Shown one piece after another: positions 57,044 to 64,000 of a stretch of DNA of 64,000 nucleotides (position 1 is its first letter; each line of letters begins with the position of its first letter). The notes beneath the pieces were generated by a model. The model was not told the origin of the DNA and searched no databases. It worked only from the letters and a program-made list of their open reading frames with translations. The position numbers and the translations under genes are program-made. This DNA comes from an uncultured Desulfuromonas sp. (GTDB taxonomy: Bacteria > Desulfobacterota > Desulfuromonadia > Desulfuromonadales > Desulfuromonadaceae): positions 620,001 to 684,000 of the forward strand of contig NZ_OY787470.1 in assembly GCF_963678835.1 (NCBI RefSeq), in the 5' to 3' direction.

Positions 57044-57541
57044 ATGGTTGCAGAGAATCTTCAACAGGTGAACCAGTATTTAACCTTTAAGCTTGATGAG
57101 GAGGTTTTTGCTTTGGAAATCACCAAAGTGCGTGAGGTTCTTGATTTTTCCAACGTTACTAAAGTGCCGCAAACACCCGCGTTTATGCGCGGAGTGATCA
57201 ATCTACGGGGCAGCGTGGTGCCGGTGGTGGATATGCGGGTGAAATTCAGCATGGCTGAGGCTCAGGCCACGGTCAATACCTGCATCATCATTGTCGAGGT
57301 GATGTTGGCTGGCGAATCCAGTGTGCTGGGGGCGCTGGTGGATTCCGTTCAGGAAGTGCTGGAGCTGGATCCCGACCAGATCGAATTGCCGCCACGTATC
57401 GGGACGAAGCTCGAGACCGAATTCATTCGCGGTATGGGTAAGCACAACGAAACCTTCATTATCATTCTCGACATTGACAACGTGTTTTCCGCCGATGAAA
57501 TCAGTCTAATTCAACCAGAAAATAACGCCAGTGAGCTTTGA
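57044..57541 (+). CDS. cheW: CheW coupling protein
   Basis: 165 residues; the ATG lies seven bases after AAGGAG (a GTG two codons upstream is too close to it). The CheW fold has QYLTFKLDEEVFALEITKVR, VPQTPAFMRGVINLRGSVVP, VVDMRVKF and VLGALVDSVQEVLELDPDQI. It links CheA to receptors. It is 145 bp after cheA and 28 bp before the next MCP, in the same direction. Confidence 0.96.
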   Translation: MVAENLQQVNQYLTFKLDEEVFALEITKVREVLDFSNVTKVPQTPAFMRGVINLRGSVVPVVDMRVKFSMAEAQATVNTCIIIVEVMLAGESSVLGALVDSVQEVLELDPDQIELPPRIGTKLETEFIRGMGKHNETFIIILDIDNVFSADEISLIQPENNASEL

Positions 57542-57569
57542 TCTTTTACTCAATTAAGGGAGAACCGCA

Positions 57570-59564
57570 ATGTTTAACAGTATGACATTGGCTAAAAAAT
57601 TGATTATCAGCTTTACCCTCGTTTTAGTGCTGCTCATGGCCGTCAGTGGCATTGGTTTCAATGCACTGCAAACGGCAACGAAAGGATTTGGTGATTATCA
57701 CGACTTGGCGCGCGAGAACGATCTATCCGGTGAGATTCGAGCCAACCTGCTCAACGTTCGGATGAATGTGAAGGATTACATTCTTGCCGGAGATAAAAAA
57801 TACCACCAGCAATATCTGGATAGCCTGAAAACGACCACGACGTTTCTCAATCAGGCCCATGAATCCGTCAGTGATCCAAAACGGGTAAAATTACTGAATG
57901 AGGCAACGGACAATCTCAACATTTATACGACCTCTTTTGAAAGAGTCGTTGAGTTGGTTGAACGGCGAAAAGTGTTGGTTAACGAAGCCGCCAATGTTGC
58001 CGGTCCGGCAGCGGAAAAAAGTCTGAACCTGATTCTTGAGTCCGCACGGGCGGATAAAAATACCGAAGCGGTTTTTTATAGCAACCTGGCAGTCCGTCAT
58101 CTGCTGTTTGTTCGTTTGTATGTGATGAAATTTCTCACAACCAATTCCCAAGCCGATGTCGACCGCGTCGAACAAGAATTTATCCATCTGAACGAGCAGC
58201 TTGATCAGGTTGCCAACCATGTGAAAAATAAAAAAAATCGTGCGGCGTTGGGTGAAGCCAAGCAACATGTGAATCAATATCATGAAGCATTCAAGGCCAT
58301 TGTTTCAGGAGCCTTTGAGCGCGCCAAGATTATTGATGAGACCATGAATGTTGCCGGAGTACAGATTGGTGAAGAGTTTGAAAACATTCAGCAGCAAGTC
58401 GGAGAGGCACAAGGGTTTTTAGGCGATGCGGTCAATGTTTCCAATGAGCAAGCGGAGACTCTGATTATTACTCTTTCCGCCGCGGCGATTTTTCTCGGTG
58501 CCGCGATAGCCTTTTTGCTGATTCGTGGTGTGTTACGTCAACTGGGTACGGATCCGTCGGTTATCGAAACCGTCATGAATGCGTTAGCCGAAGGGGATCT
58601 TACCCAGAAACTTGAATTGAATGAGAAAAATCGCCACAGTGTTTTTGGTTCCGTCGCCAGTATGGTGGAAAAACTCAAAGAAGTGGTCGAGAACGTCAAA
58701 GGCGCTTCCTGCAACGTCGCTTCAGGCAGTCAGGAACTGTCGGCCAGCTCCGAGGAGATGAGTCAGGGAGCCACCGAACAGGCAGCGGCCGCCGAGGAAG
58801 CCTCTTCCTCTATGGAGCAGATGGCCGCCAATATCAAGCAGAATGCCGACAACGCCATGCAGACCGAAAAGATTGCCATCAAGTCGTCCCAAGATGCCCA
58901 AAGTGGCGGCAAAGCGGTTGCGGAAACCGTCAAGGCGATGAAAGATATTGCCGAGAAGATCTCCATCATTGAAGAGATCGCCCGCCAGACCAATCTACTG
59001 GCGCTCAATGCGGCGATAGAAGCGGCCCGCGCCGGCGAACACGGCAAAGGGTTTGCCGTTGTGGCCTCCGAGGTGCGCAAGCTGGCCGAGCGCAGCCAAA
59101 ATGCCGCCGCCGAGATCAGCGAACTGTCGTCCAGCAGTGTCGAAGTCGCTGAAGCCGCCGGTAACATGTTGGTCAAAATGGTGCCCGACATCCAACGTAC
59201 TGCCGAACTGGTTCAGGAGATCGCTGCGGCCAGCAAGGAGCAGGACACCGGGGCCGATCAGGTCAATAAAGCGATCCAGCAACTCGACCAGGTCATCCAG
59301 CAAAACGCCTCTGCCGCCGAAGAGATGGCGTCGACGTCCGAAGAACTCAACGCGCAGTCGGAACAGCTTCAGGATACGATCAACTTCTTTCGTATTGACG
59401 GCGCGATGACAAAATCCGCATCGCGTCGAAGCGCGCCGACGGCAAAACAGATGGCGAAAACGCCGATGGCAACGGCAAAAAAAGCGGCACCATCAGACAG
59501 CGGTGTGTCGTTGGATATGGGGAGCGGACGGGATTCTCTTGACCGTGAATTTGAAGAATACTGA
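57570..59564 (+). CDS. Transmembrane methyl-accepting chemotaxis protein
   Basis: 664 residues; AAGGGAGA precedes the ATG. TM1 is residues 10-30 and TM2 about 290-316 ([20 protein letters not shown]). Between them lies a large helical periplasmic sensor ([20 protein letters not shown]), the pattern of helical-bimodular ligand domains. HAMP follows, then the signalling tip [20 protein letters not shown] and [20 protein letters not shown]. The C-terminus is EFEEY, not the E. coli NWETF. CheR and CheB are not in the window. A terminator follows. Confidence 0.93.
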   Translation: MFNSMTLAKKLIISFTLVLVLLMAVSGIGFNALQTATKGFGDYHDLARENDLSGEIRANLLNVRMNVKDYILAGDKKYHQQYLDSLKTTTTFLNQAHESVSDPKRVKLLNEATDNLNIYTTSFERVVELVERRKVLVNEAANVAGPAAEKSLNLILESARADKNTEAVFYSNLAVRHLLFVRLYVMKFLTTNSQADVDRVEQEFIHLNEQLDQVANHVKNKKNRAALGEAKQHVNQYHEAFKAIVSGAFERAKIIDETMNVAGVQIGEEFENIQQQVGEAQGFLGDAVNVSNEQAETLIITLSAAAIFLGAAIAFLLIRGVLRQLGTDPSVIETVMNALAEGDLTQKLELNEKNRHSVFGSVASMVEKLKEVVENVKGASCNVASGSQELSASSEEMSQGATEQAAAAEEASSSMEQMAANIKQNADNAMQTEKIAIKSSQDAQSGGKAVAETVKAMKDIAEKISIIEEIARQTNLLALNAAIEAARAGEHGKGFAVVASEVRKLAERSQNAAAEISELSSSSVEVAEAAGNMLVKMVPDIQRTAELVQEIAAASKEQDTGADQVNKAIQQLDQVIQQNASAAEEMASTSEELNAQSEQLQDTINFFRIDGAMTKSASRRSAPTAKQMAKTPMATAKKAAPSDSGVSLDMGSGRDSLDREFEEY

Positions 59565-59623
59565 TTTTTCTGCCCGATTTTTTGCAACAGAAACGACAGG
59601 AGACGCTCTGTCTTTTCTGTTGG

Positions 59624-59660
59624 ATGGCACCGTCCTTCTTGGACGGTGCCATGTCTGTTT
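59624..59660 (+). terminator. Rho-independent terminator of the chemotaxis cluster
   Basis: A perfect 12-bp stem ATGGCACCGTCC/GGACGGTGCCAT with a 5-base loop, then GTCTGTTTT. Confidence 0.88.
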
Positions 59661-59809
59661 TGCAAGACTGTTTGTTAACCGTCTGAGACGGGCGGCCAAA
59701 ATCAAGGACAGGTTTTCAGGTCCTTGATTTTGTAAGCGAGACGGAAATCTCATTTTCGGTTTGCGTCATTGAAAAGGCCCTGGAGGGGATTTTTTCAACC
59801 TCCTGCTAA
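59661..59809 (-). repeat. R2 dispersed repeat, inverted copy
   Basis: Reading the minus strand: AGCAGGAGGTTGAAAAAATC ... CGAAAATGAGATTTCCGTCT ... The same components as 52144 and 54594, in reverse. Confidence 0.75.
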
Positions 59810-59856
59810 AGCTTGCCCCATCAGTGCGTATTGTGATTCTCTGTTTACCGAAGAGC

Positions 59857-59880
59857 CCTATACCATGGCCATGGTATAGG
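59857..59880. repeat. Perfect 24-bp palindrome
   Basis: CCTATACCATGG/CCATGGTATAGG without a spacer. It could be an operator or a cruciform-forming site; no gene starts immediately beside it. Confidence 0.7.
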
Positions 59881-60220
59881 CCTGATTATGCCGCGCAATA
59901 AGCTGCGGATTGTTTTGATCACGACATTATCACCACGGATATCTCCACTAAGGTGCGTGATCATGCTAAAAAAGTATTTATCACGCCGAGCGGATTCAAC
60001 CGATTCCGATGGAGCTGCGGTCGCGCTATCTGTTTCGCAACAAAGACTGCGACAATCCTCAGGTGCACATTGTGCCGACTTTGCGAAAAAAGTCTGTTTT
60101 GGTCGCTTGAATTTTATGGAGACACCGTTCAAGCTGCTGCAGACTGTTTTTGATGCTGAATATTAATGGGGCCGGGCCCTCGTGCTTCGAGTGGATCTTG
60201 GCAACGCCAGGAAGGTTTTT
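59881..60220. other. Region before the second GGDEF-EAL gene
   Basis: About 340 bp. Short frames on both strands overlap each other and lack ribosome sites. Nothing recognised. Confidence 0.45.
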
Positions 60221-62062
60221 ATGAAAAATTTTCACCCCTATCTCTATCCAGCCGCCGGGTTCGTGTGTGTCAACCTGCTGTCGTTTTTTCAGAACCGTCT
60301 TCTCGGTGCTGATGCTGTCGCACTCATGGGCTATGTTGTCCCCTCCTTTGTCGGCGTTGTTACCGGTTGTGTGGTGTCGGCGTGCTTTACCTGGCATCAA
60401 AAAGCCTTACAGGAGGAAAAAGAGAAAAACGATCAACACTCAGAGATCAACACGCGTCATGAAGCTTTTTTGCAAACGTTTCCTCAGGGCGTCTGCACTG
60501 TGGATGGCGAGGGGGTGTGCCTCCAGATCAATGAGGCCTTTTTGCAGTTATTCGATTGCAAGAGCGACAATGTTCTGGGAAAAAATTTGTTTGAAGTGAT
60601 CGACAAAGAGCCGTCACATCTGAAAAAAATTATCCAGGGGACCCCCCTGAAACACTGTGGTGAATACAAATTATATAAACTTGACGGATGCCCGGTCAAA
60701 GTTTCCGTTTCACTTTATCCGTCTCCATTCGGGACGGTGCTGACATTTAGTGAAGTGACGCTGACGATTTTCTTGAAGAGCAAGATTGATTTTCTGCACA
60801 ACCATGAGCCTTTTTGCGGGTTTTTGAATTTGGCTGCCTGGAAAAGACGCGTTGAGGAAGCTTATGCAAAAAGTTGTACCGATTATGACTGCAGAAACTT
60901 TCTTTTTATTGTGGATATTGACAGATTTAAAATAATCAATGAAACCGTAAGTTATGCCGCCGGAGACCATTACCTGAAAGATTTTGCCCAATTCCTCGCC
61001 TTCAAGATTGGGGCCTCGGAAAATATCTGCCGTTTGGGTGGGGATGAATTCTCCTTTTTTCTTCTCGATTGCTCACATGGTGAAGCGCAGTCTTTTGGGC
61101 AAGCTCTGCTCCAAGACCTCAACGCGTTTGAAACCTCCTGTCAGGGACGGGTCTTGAAATGCAGTGTCAGTATTGGCGGCTGTCCCATCAGTGCCCAATT
61201 GAGATCTTTCGATCATGTTTTGCTCGGTGCGGAGGCGGCGTGCAATTTTGCCAAGGAGTCGGGACGGTCTCTGGTGCGGTTTTATGATCCGGAACAGGAT
61301 GAATATCGGGAGAATCACGGGCAGATGGAAATGGTTTCCCATATTCAAGCTGCTTTGGCAGGAGATCTGTTTTTTTTACGTGGCCAAAGAATTGCCCCCA
61401 TTATGGAAGGCCGGGGCCAAGGCGGCATGGAGATTCTCGTCTCCATGAGAGATCAAAGTGGCGCGACGATTTCACCCGGCGCTTTTATTCCAGCCGCAGA
61501 AACTTTTGATTTAATGGCGGATATTGATCGTTGGGTGGTTCAACAGGCCATCACCTGGATGGAAGAAAATGCCGAGGTTTGTGCCTCTCTTGATTTTATT
61601 TCAATCAATTTATCGGGCAAAGCCTTTAATCAAGAAGATTTTGCCGATTTTCTTCATTCCGTTGTGGTGCAATCTGCGCTACCCGCCGAGAAGTTGTGTT
61701 TCGAAATCACAGAAACGGCGGCCGTTAAGTCCTGCGATAAAGCGATTGATTTTATCCATAAAATCAAGGAGCTTGGCTGCTGTTTTGCGTTGGATGATTT
61801 TGGGACCGGCATGTCCTCTTTCGAATATCTGAAAAATTTCCCCGTCGATTACATCAAAATTGACGGGAGCTTTATTCACGGCATTGAACATGATGAAATT
61901 TCGCAAGAGATTGTCCGTTCAATTCAGCGCATCAGTGAAAAGCTTTGCGTGAAAACGATTGCGGAACATGCGGAAACAAAAGAATCTCTCGTCTTTTTGC
62001 AAGAGATGAGAATTGACTACGTTCAGGGATACATTATTGACAAGCCTTCTCCTCTTACATAA
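60221..62062 (+). CDS. PAS-GGDEF-EAL protein, with variant EAL motif
   Basis: 613 residues from MKNFHPYLYP (AGGAAGG five bases upstream; an in-frame GTG 13 codons earlier lacks a site). Two TM helices (about 7-25 and 36-58), a PAS domain (FLQTFPQGVCTVDGEGVCLQ), then GGDEF with intact RLGGDEF but no RxxD inhibitory site. In the EAL domain the signature itself reads MEILVSM, whereas FEITETA, DDFGTGMSSFEYLKNFP and DYIKIDGSF are normal. The glutamate is retained, so phosphodiesterase activity is possible but less certain. It stands alone between repeats. Confidence 0.88.
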   Translation: MKNFHPYLYPAAGFVCVNLLSFFQNRLLGADAVALMGYVVPSFVGVVTGCVVSACFTWHQKALQEEKEKNDQHSEINTRHEAFLQTFPQGVCTVDGEGVCLQINEAFLQLFDCKSDNVLGKNLFEVIDKEPSHLKKIIQGTPLKHCGEYKLYKLDGCPVKVSVSLYPSPFGTVLTFSEVTLTIFLKSKIDFLHNHEPFCGFLNLAAWKRRVEEAYAKSCTDYDCRNFLFIVDIDRFKIINETVSYAAGDHYLKDFAQFLAFKIGASENICRLGGDEFSFFLLDCSHGEAQSFGQALLQDLNAFETSCQGRVLKCSVSIGGCPISAQLRSFDHVLLGAEAACNFAKESGRSLVRFYDPEQDEYRENHGQMEMVSHIQAALAGDLFFLRGQRIAPIMEGRGQGGMEILVSMRDQSGATISPGAFIPAAETFDLMADIDRWVVQQAITWMEENAEVCASLDFISINLSGKAFNQEDFADFLHSVVVQSALPAEKLCFEITETAAVKSCDKAIDFIHKIKELGCCFALDDFGTGMSSFEYLKNFPVDYIKIDGSFIHGIEHDEISQEIVRSIQRISEKLCVKTIAEHAETKESLVFLQEMRIDYVQGYIIDKPSPLT

Positions 62063-62108
62063 GCAGGGGGGCGGCCAGGCTGAACGTGCTCGGGCCTTAA
62101 TTATATAG

Positions 62109-62189
62109 TGTCGGAGCGGCTTCAGCCGCGAATTCCCATCATGAAAAGGATCAATGACCAGAACAATTCGCGAATAAATTCGCTCTTAC
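62109..62189 (+). repeat. REP-like palindromic element, copy 6
   Basis: GTCGGAGCGGCTTCAGCCGC...CGAATAAATTCGCTCTTAC, with one change in each end. It is followed by the shared ATGACAAAATT flank. Confidence 0.82.
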
Positions 62190-62214
62190 AGGTGGTCACT
62201 TCGATGACAAAATT

Positions 62215-62320
62215 AGCAGGGTGTCGAAAACGTTCCATCCGGGGGATTTTTAACAGCGCAGGCCGAAAATGCGATTTCCGCCTTACTCACAACATCAAGG
62301 ACTTGAAAAATAGCCCTCGA
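62215..62320 (+). repeat. R2 dispersed repeat, partial copy
   Basis: AGCAGGGTGTCGAAAACG ... CGAAAATGCGATTTCCGCCT, lacking the far end. It adjoins REP-like copy 6 and lies just downstream of the methyltransferase gene. Confidence 0.7.
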
Positions 62321-62384
62321 TTAGGATAAACAACTCACCGTTTTCGATGTCAGAATTTTTCACCAAATTTCATCCGTCGTTGTG

Positions 62385-63107
62385 TTAACCGACCATCCGC
62401 TTGCCCATATACGCACCACCGCGCACGTCGCTCCCCACATACTCTTCAACAACCGTCAGTCCGGCATCGGTCATGGCACTGAGGTAGTCCTGGCGAGAAA
62501 ACAGGCCGATCTCCACCGATTGTTGATGATACGTCACATCCGTGCCTTGGCCGATCAAGTGGTGAAAGGTCACTTCCACGACATCCGGCTCTTTGAGGCG
62601 CACCTGCTCCATGCGCGAAATCTTCAAGTCCGGCTCATCCACGGCGTCGACGACAAGACACTCCTGAAAATCCTCCTTGGTACTCCAGGGCGTGATCAGC
62701 GCGATACCGTTGGGGCGCAGTTGTGCGGCAACCCGCTGCATGGACGCGCGCAAATTGGCGACGGTTTTAACGAAGCCGATGGAACCATACAGGCAGATCA
62801 TGGCGTCAAAGTCTGCCTTCACATCAAAATCAACCAAATTGCCGCAGTGAAAAGGGAGGTTGGGGAATTTGTTTTCCGCCATCGCCAGCATGTCTTCGCT
62901 CAGGTCCAATCCGCTCACCCGGTACTCGTCGGTGAAGTAGGGGATATGTCCGCCGGTTCCACAGGCCAGAATCAGCAGGTCCGACTGCGGGGCAATGCCA
63001 TGTTTGCTCAGCAGTTCCTTTACTTTGGCCGCTTCCGGTGCATATTCTTCATCCTTGACATACAGATCGTCATAGTAGGTGGAGATGGTTTCAAAATCAG
63101 AGTACAT
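62385..63107 (-). CDS. Class I SAM-dependent methyltransferase
   Basis: 240 residues from MYSDFETI, whose ATG follows GGAGG by seven bases; the longer frame upstream lacks a site. SAM-binding motif I LLILACGTGGHIPYF, motif II GLDLSEDMLAMAENKFPN, then FDAMICLYGSIGFV and LRPNGIALITPWS. It methylates a small molecule or unknown target. Nothing marks it as the chemotaxis methyltransferase CheR. A truncated relative of its last third lies at 51190-51440. Confidence 0.9.
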   Translation of the reverse strand: MYSDFETISTYYDDLYVKDEEYAPEAAKVKELLSKHGIAPQSDLLILACGTGGHIPYFTDEYRVSGLDLSEDMLAMAENKFPNLPFHCGNLVDFDVKADFDAMICLYGSIGFVKTVANLRASMQRVAAQLRPNGIALITPWSTKEDFQECLVVDAVDEPDLKISRMEQVRLKEPDVVEVTFHHLIGQGTDVTYHQQSVEIGLFSRQDYLSAMTDAGLTVVEEYVGSDVRGGAYMGKRMVG

Positions 63108-63347
63108 GGCTGAACCTCCGTTGGGCATTGAAACGAAAAGTGCGCTGGGCCTGCCGCCGCACTCTCTGTGCACACAGAAAAAAACAGGCTGTTTTCTCTA
63201 TAGTTATCGGCATAATGGCCGCCGCCTATAAAGAATTCTATTTCACTGTCGATAAGTCGGATAGGGAACCGCTATCGAACCATTAAGAGATTCGCTTTTC
63301 AAGGCAAATGTCATCATTGATTTCTGAACTTCTGTGGAGACCGGCGT

Positions 63348-63854
63348 ATGAATGTCACGACAGCTACATCCGCACAAAATGTTTCATCCACCTACAACCG
63401 TCAGCAAAAAACGTCGACTGAATCGGCCGCAACAACCACAACTCAGGGCGATTCCGTCACCATTTCCGATGAAGCAAGAGCAAAATCGATCGAGCAGGGT
63501 CCCCACTCGCTTGAGGACTACCGCCTGCCGGATTGGTATGCGGATATGCTGCCGCTAACAAAGACAATCGATTTAAGTCAGCAACAGATTGGCACACCTT
63601 ATCGTGAGACGCAGGCTTATGCGTTTTCGCAACTCTCCCAGCAAGATCAGCAGAGCATTCATGACTACAGTGGTAAGCTGTCGACCTTCTTCCATGATGA
63701 AGTGGCCCGTTTGACGGAAGACGGTTCTGCGGATTATGTCCAGATTCGCGATTCTGAAGAATTGCAGCAGGCCGTGATGGCACGTTTTGAATCAGACTCG
63801 AGTGCCAATGCGTTGTTGGAGCGGATGCAAGAACTGGGGCAGATCACCTTATAA
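63348..63854 (+). CDS. Small Ser/Thr-rich protein, unknown function
   Basis: 168 residues; GGAG lies eight bases before the ATG. The N-terminal 45 residues are Ser/Thr/Gln-rich and disordered (MNVTTATSAQNVSSTYN), leading to DSVTISDEARAKS, a phrase common in uncharacterised proteobacterial proteins with such leaders. The rest is mainly helical and acidic. No signal peptide. It is followed by a gene with a similar start. Confidence 0.8.
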   Translation: MNVTTATSAQNVSSTYNRQQKTSTESAATTTTQGDSVTISDEARAKSIEQGPHSLEDYRLPDWYADMLPLTKTIDLSQQQIGTPYRETQAYAFSQLSQQDQQSIHDYSGKLSTFFHDEVARLTEDGSADYVQIRDSEELQQAVMARFESDSSANALLERMQELGQITL

Positions 63855-63930
63855 CACGTACCAGCCCTGTTTTTTCAGCCCCCTGATCAAAAAACGTTTT
63901 CATCATTTCTGAAGATGAAGGAAGAGTATC

Positions 63931-64000
63931 ATGTCCATTTCCGCGATAAACGCCACCTCCGCTCTCTCATCCACGACGGCTTCGCAAAAGGCCGATAAAT
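63931..64000 (+). CDS. 5' end of another Ser/Thr-rich protein (cut by window edge)
   Basis: The ATG at 63931 follows GAAGGAAGAG. Only MSISAINATSALSSTTASQK and a few more residues are visible, resembling the leader of the previous gene, 76 bp away. They may be paralogues in one operon. Confidence 0.6.
   Translation, partial: MSISAINATSALSSTTASQKADK

Overview
The window reads as a Gram-negative chromosome of moderate G+C. It most resembles a Desulfuromonadales-type (Geobacter/Desulfuromonas/Pelobacter-like) deltaproteobacterium. The basis is gene style and combination: TonB-dependent receptors with a TtpC-type TonB system, PEP-CTERM proteins, an OlsF-like acyltransferase, several GGDEF/EAL proteins, a compact chemotaxis cluster and abundant dispersed palindromic repeats. 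No rRNA or tRNA was found, so the genus is not fixed.

Layout. 1-542 is the end of a secreted protein. 613-11467 (all minus strand) is a phosphorus-scavenging block: a large TonB-dependent receptor, a TPR protein, DUF3450, TtpC-like, ExbB, ExbD, TonB, a beta-propeller phytase and, further on, a lipoprotein alkaline phosphatase. gdhA (11844) and a PEP-synthase-like protein (15675) flank a 2.3 kb array of imperfect hairpin-rich repeats. 19252-24501 is a divergent, probably light-controlled module: a CarH/LitR-like B12 photoreceptor-repressor and a DUF523/DUF1722 protein on plus, and a phasin-like protein, an UbiB-like kinase and a DNA photolyase on minus. Next come a PAS-GGDEF-EAL protein, RtcB, a FadL-type porin, MarC, a tail-collar protein with a duplicated 3' end, and a 1630-residue secreted repeat protein.

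38802-44420 is a complete vitamin B12 uptake operon (btuB-btuF-btuC-btuD) under a cobalamin riboswitch with a visible terminator. It is followed by an OlsF-like lipid acyltransferase and a PEP-CTERM protein. 48150-52300 is a degraded, mobile-element-rich stretch: a broken MFS gene, an IS110-family element, small non-autonomous elements, a truncated methyltransferase copy and an AT-rich island. 52395-59564 encodes a chemosensory system (MCP, CheY, STAS, CheA, CheW, MCP) whose CheA carries an unusual MshEN-like linker. The window closes with a second GGDEF-EAL protein, a SAM methyltransferase and two small Ser/Thr-rich proteins, the last cut by the window edge.

How parts connect. The phosphatases and the dedicated TonB complex would release and import phosphate esters. 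The B12 operon would supply the cofactor needed by the putative light sensor that sits next to photolyase. The GGDEF/EAL proteins and the MshEN-like segment in CheA suggest possible cross-talk between c-di-GMP and chemotaxis. At least five families of short dispersed repeats decorate the gaps, and two copies of one family appear to supply the stop codons of neighbouring genes.
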